This document shows, piece by piece, positions 7,349 through 7,598 of a DNA stretch of 7,598 nt. The DNA comes from Bacillota bacterium. Lineage in GTDB: Bacteria > Bacillota > Clostridia > Peptostreptococcales > Anaerovoracaceae. The notes under the pieces were generated by a model, which was not told the origin of the DNA, ran no database searches, and worked only from the letters and a program-made list of their open reading frames with translations. The stretch's first letter is position 1. Every line of letters starts with the position of its first letter. Position numbers and translations under genes: made by a program. The stretch lies in the NCBI GenBank assembly GCA_030535715.1, contig JAUNRL010000049.1, positions 1 through 7,598 of the forward strand, written 5' to 3'.

Positions 7349-7598
7349 TCAGACCTCCATGATCTCCTGTTCCTTATCCGCCACAATTCCGTCGATGGTC
7401 TTGATGGCTTCATCGGTCAGTTTCTGGATCTCATCCAGAAGTTCCTTGCGGTCGTCTTCCGTATAGTTGCCGGCTTTTTCCAGCTTCTTCACCTTGTCAT
7501 TGGCGTCCCGGCGCAGATTCCGCACGGCAACCTTCGTATCTTCGCCCATTTTTCTGACTGTCCTGGTCAATTCTTTTCTGCGTTCCTCCGTAACCTGA
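7349..7598 (-). CDS. frr: ribosome recycling factor, C-terminal 82 codons (partial)
   Basis: This cytoplasmic factor works with EF-G to split the post-termination ribosome into subunits. Only the C-terminal 82 residues are here; the gene continues past the right edge (the family is about 185 residues). The visible part begins [20 protein letters not shown] and continues with [19 protein letters not shown], the hallmark of the long three-helix bundle of RRF. It ends at IMEV followed by TGA at 7351-7349. A TTG at 7570 lies within the conserved ELTRTVRK stretch and is not a start. frr directly before uppS-cdsA-dxr is the standard order in many bacteria (with pyrH upstream of frr, outside this window). 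Confidence 0.97.
   Translation of the reverse strand, partial: QVTEERRKELTRTVRKMGEDTKVAVRNLRRDANDKVKKLEKAGNYTEDDRKELLDEIQKLTDEAIKTIDGIVADKEQEIMEV

Noticed and set aside
7349..7570. A complete 73-residue small gene starting with TTG at 7570
   Set aside because: The conserved ribosome recycling factor sequence continues in frame upstream of that TTG to the window edge, so it is the end of frr.

Overview
The window is a compact housekeeping operon read entirely from the minus strand. In transcription order, right to left, it holds: the end of frr (ribosome recycling factor), uppS (cis-prenyltransferase), cdsA (CDP-diacylglycerol synthase), dxr (DXP reductoisomerase), rseP (site-2 intramembrane protease), ispG (HMBPP synthase), and the first 803 codons of polC (replicative DNA polymerase III, PolC type). 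Both end genes are cut by the window edges. I see no tRNA, rRNA, CRISPR array, insertion sequence or attachment site.

PolC and this gene order both point to a Firmicute. The ispG-polC junction, the GC-rich coding sequence and the style of the proteins suggest an anaerobic member of the Clostridia. I cannot name a genus from the sequence.

The layout is very tight. uppS and cdsA share one base (TGATG), cdsA and dxr share four (ATGA), dxr and rseP are one base apart, rseP and ispG are ten apart with the ispG Shine-Dalgarno built into the rseP stop, and ispG and polC are 25 apart. The only real spacer is 81 bases between frr and uppS. It holds a terminator-like hairpin followed by a very strong ribosome binding site for uppS.

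Functionally the cluster joins the envelope lipid supply to translation and replication. dxr and ispG are steps of the MEP isoprenoid pathway, whose products feed UppS to make undecaprenyl diphosphate for wall synthesis. CdsA makes CDP-diacylglycerol for phospholipids, and RseP is a membrane protease. RRF recycles ribosomes and PolC copies the chromosome.

The most unusual thing in the window is PolC. The DnaQ-like 3'-5' exonuclease that normally interrupts the PHP domain of PolC is absent: only about 24 residues connect the two PHP halves where about 200 are expected. The N-terminal part is also shorter than usual, with a Gly/Lys-rich linker where a second N-terminal domain normally lies. The reading frame stays open and conserved on both sides, so this looks like a genuine compact PolC and not a broken gene.
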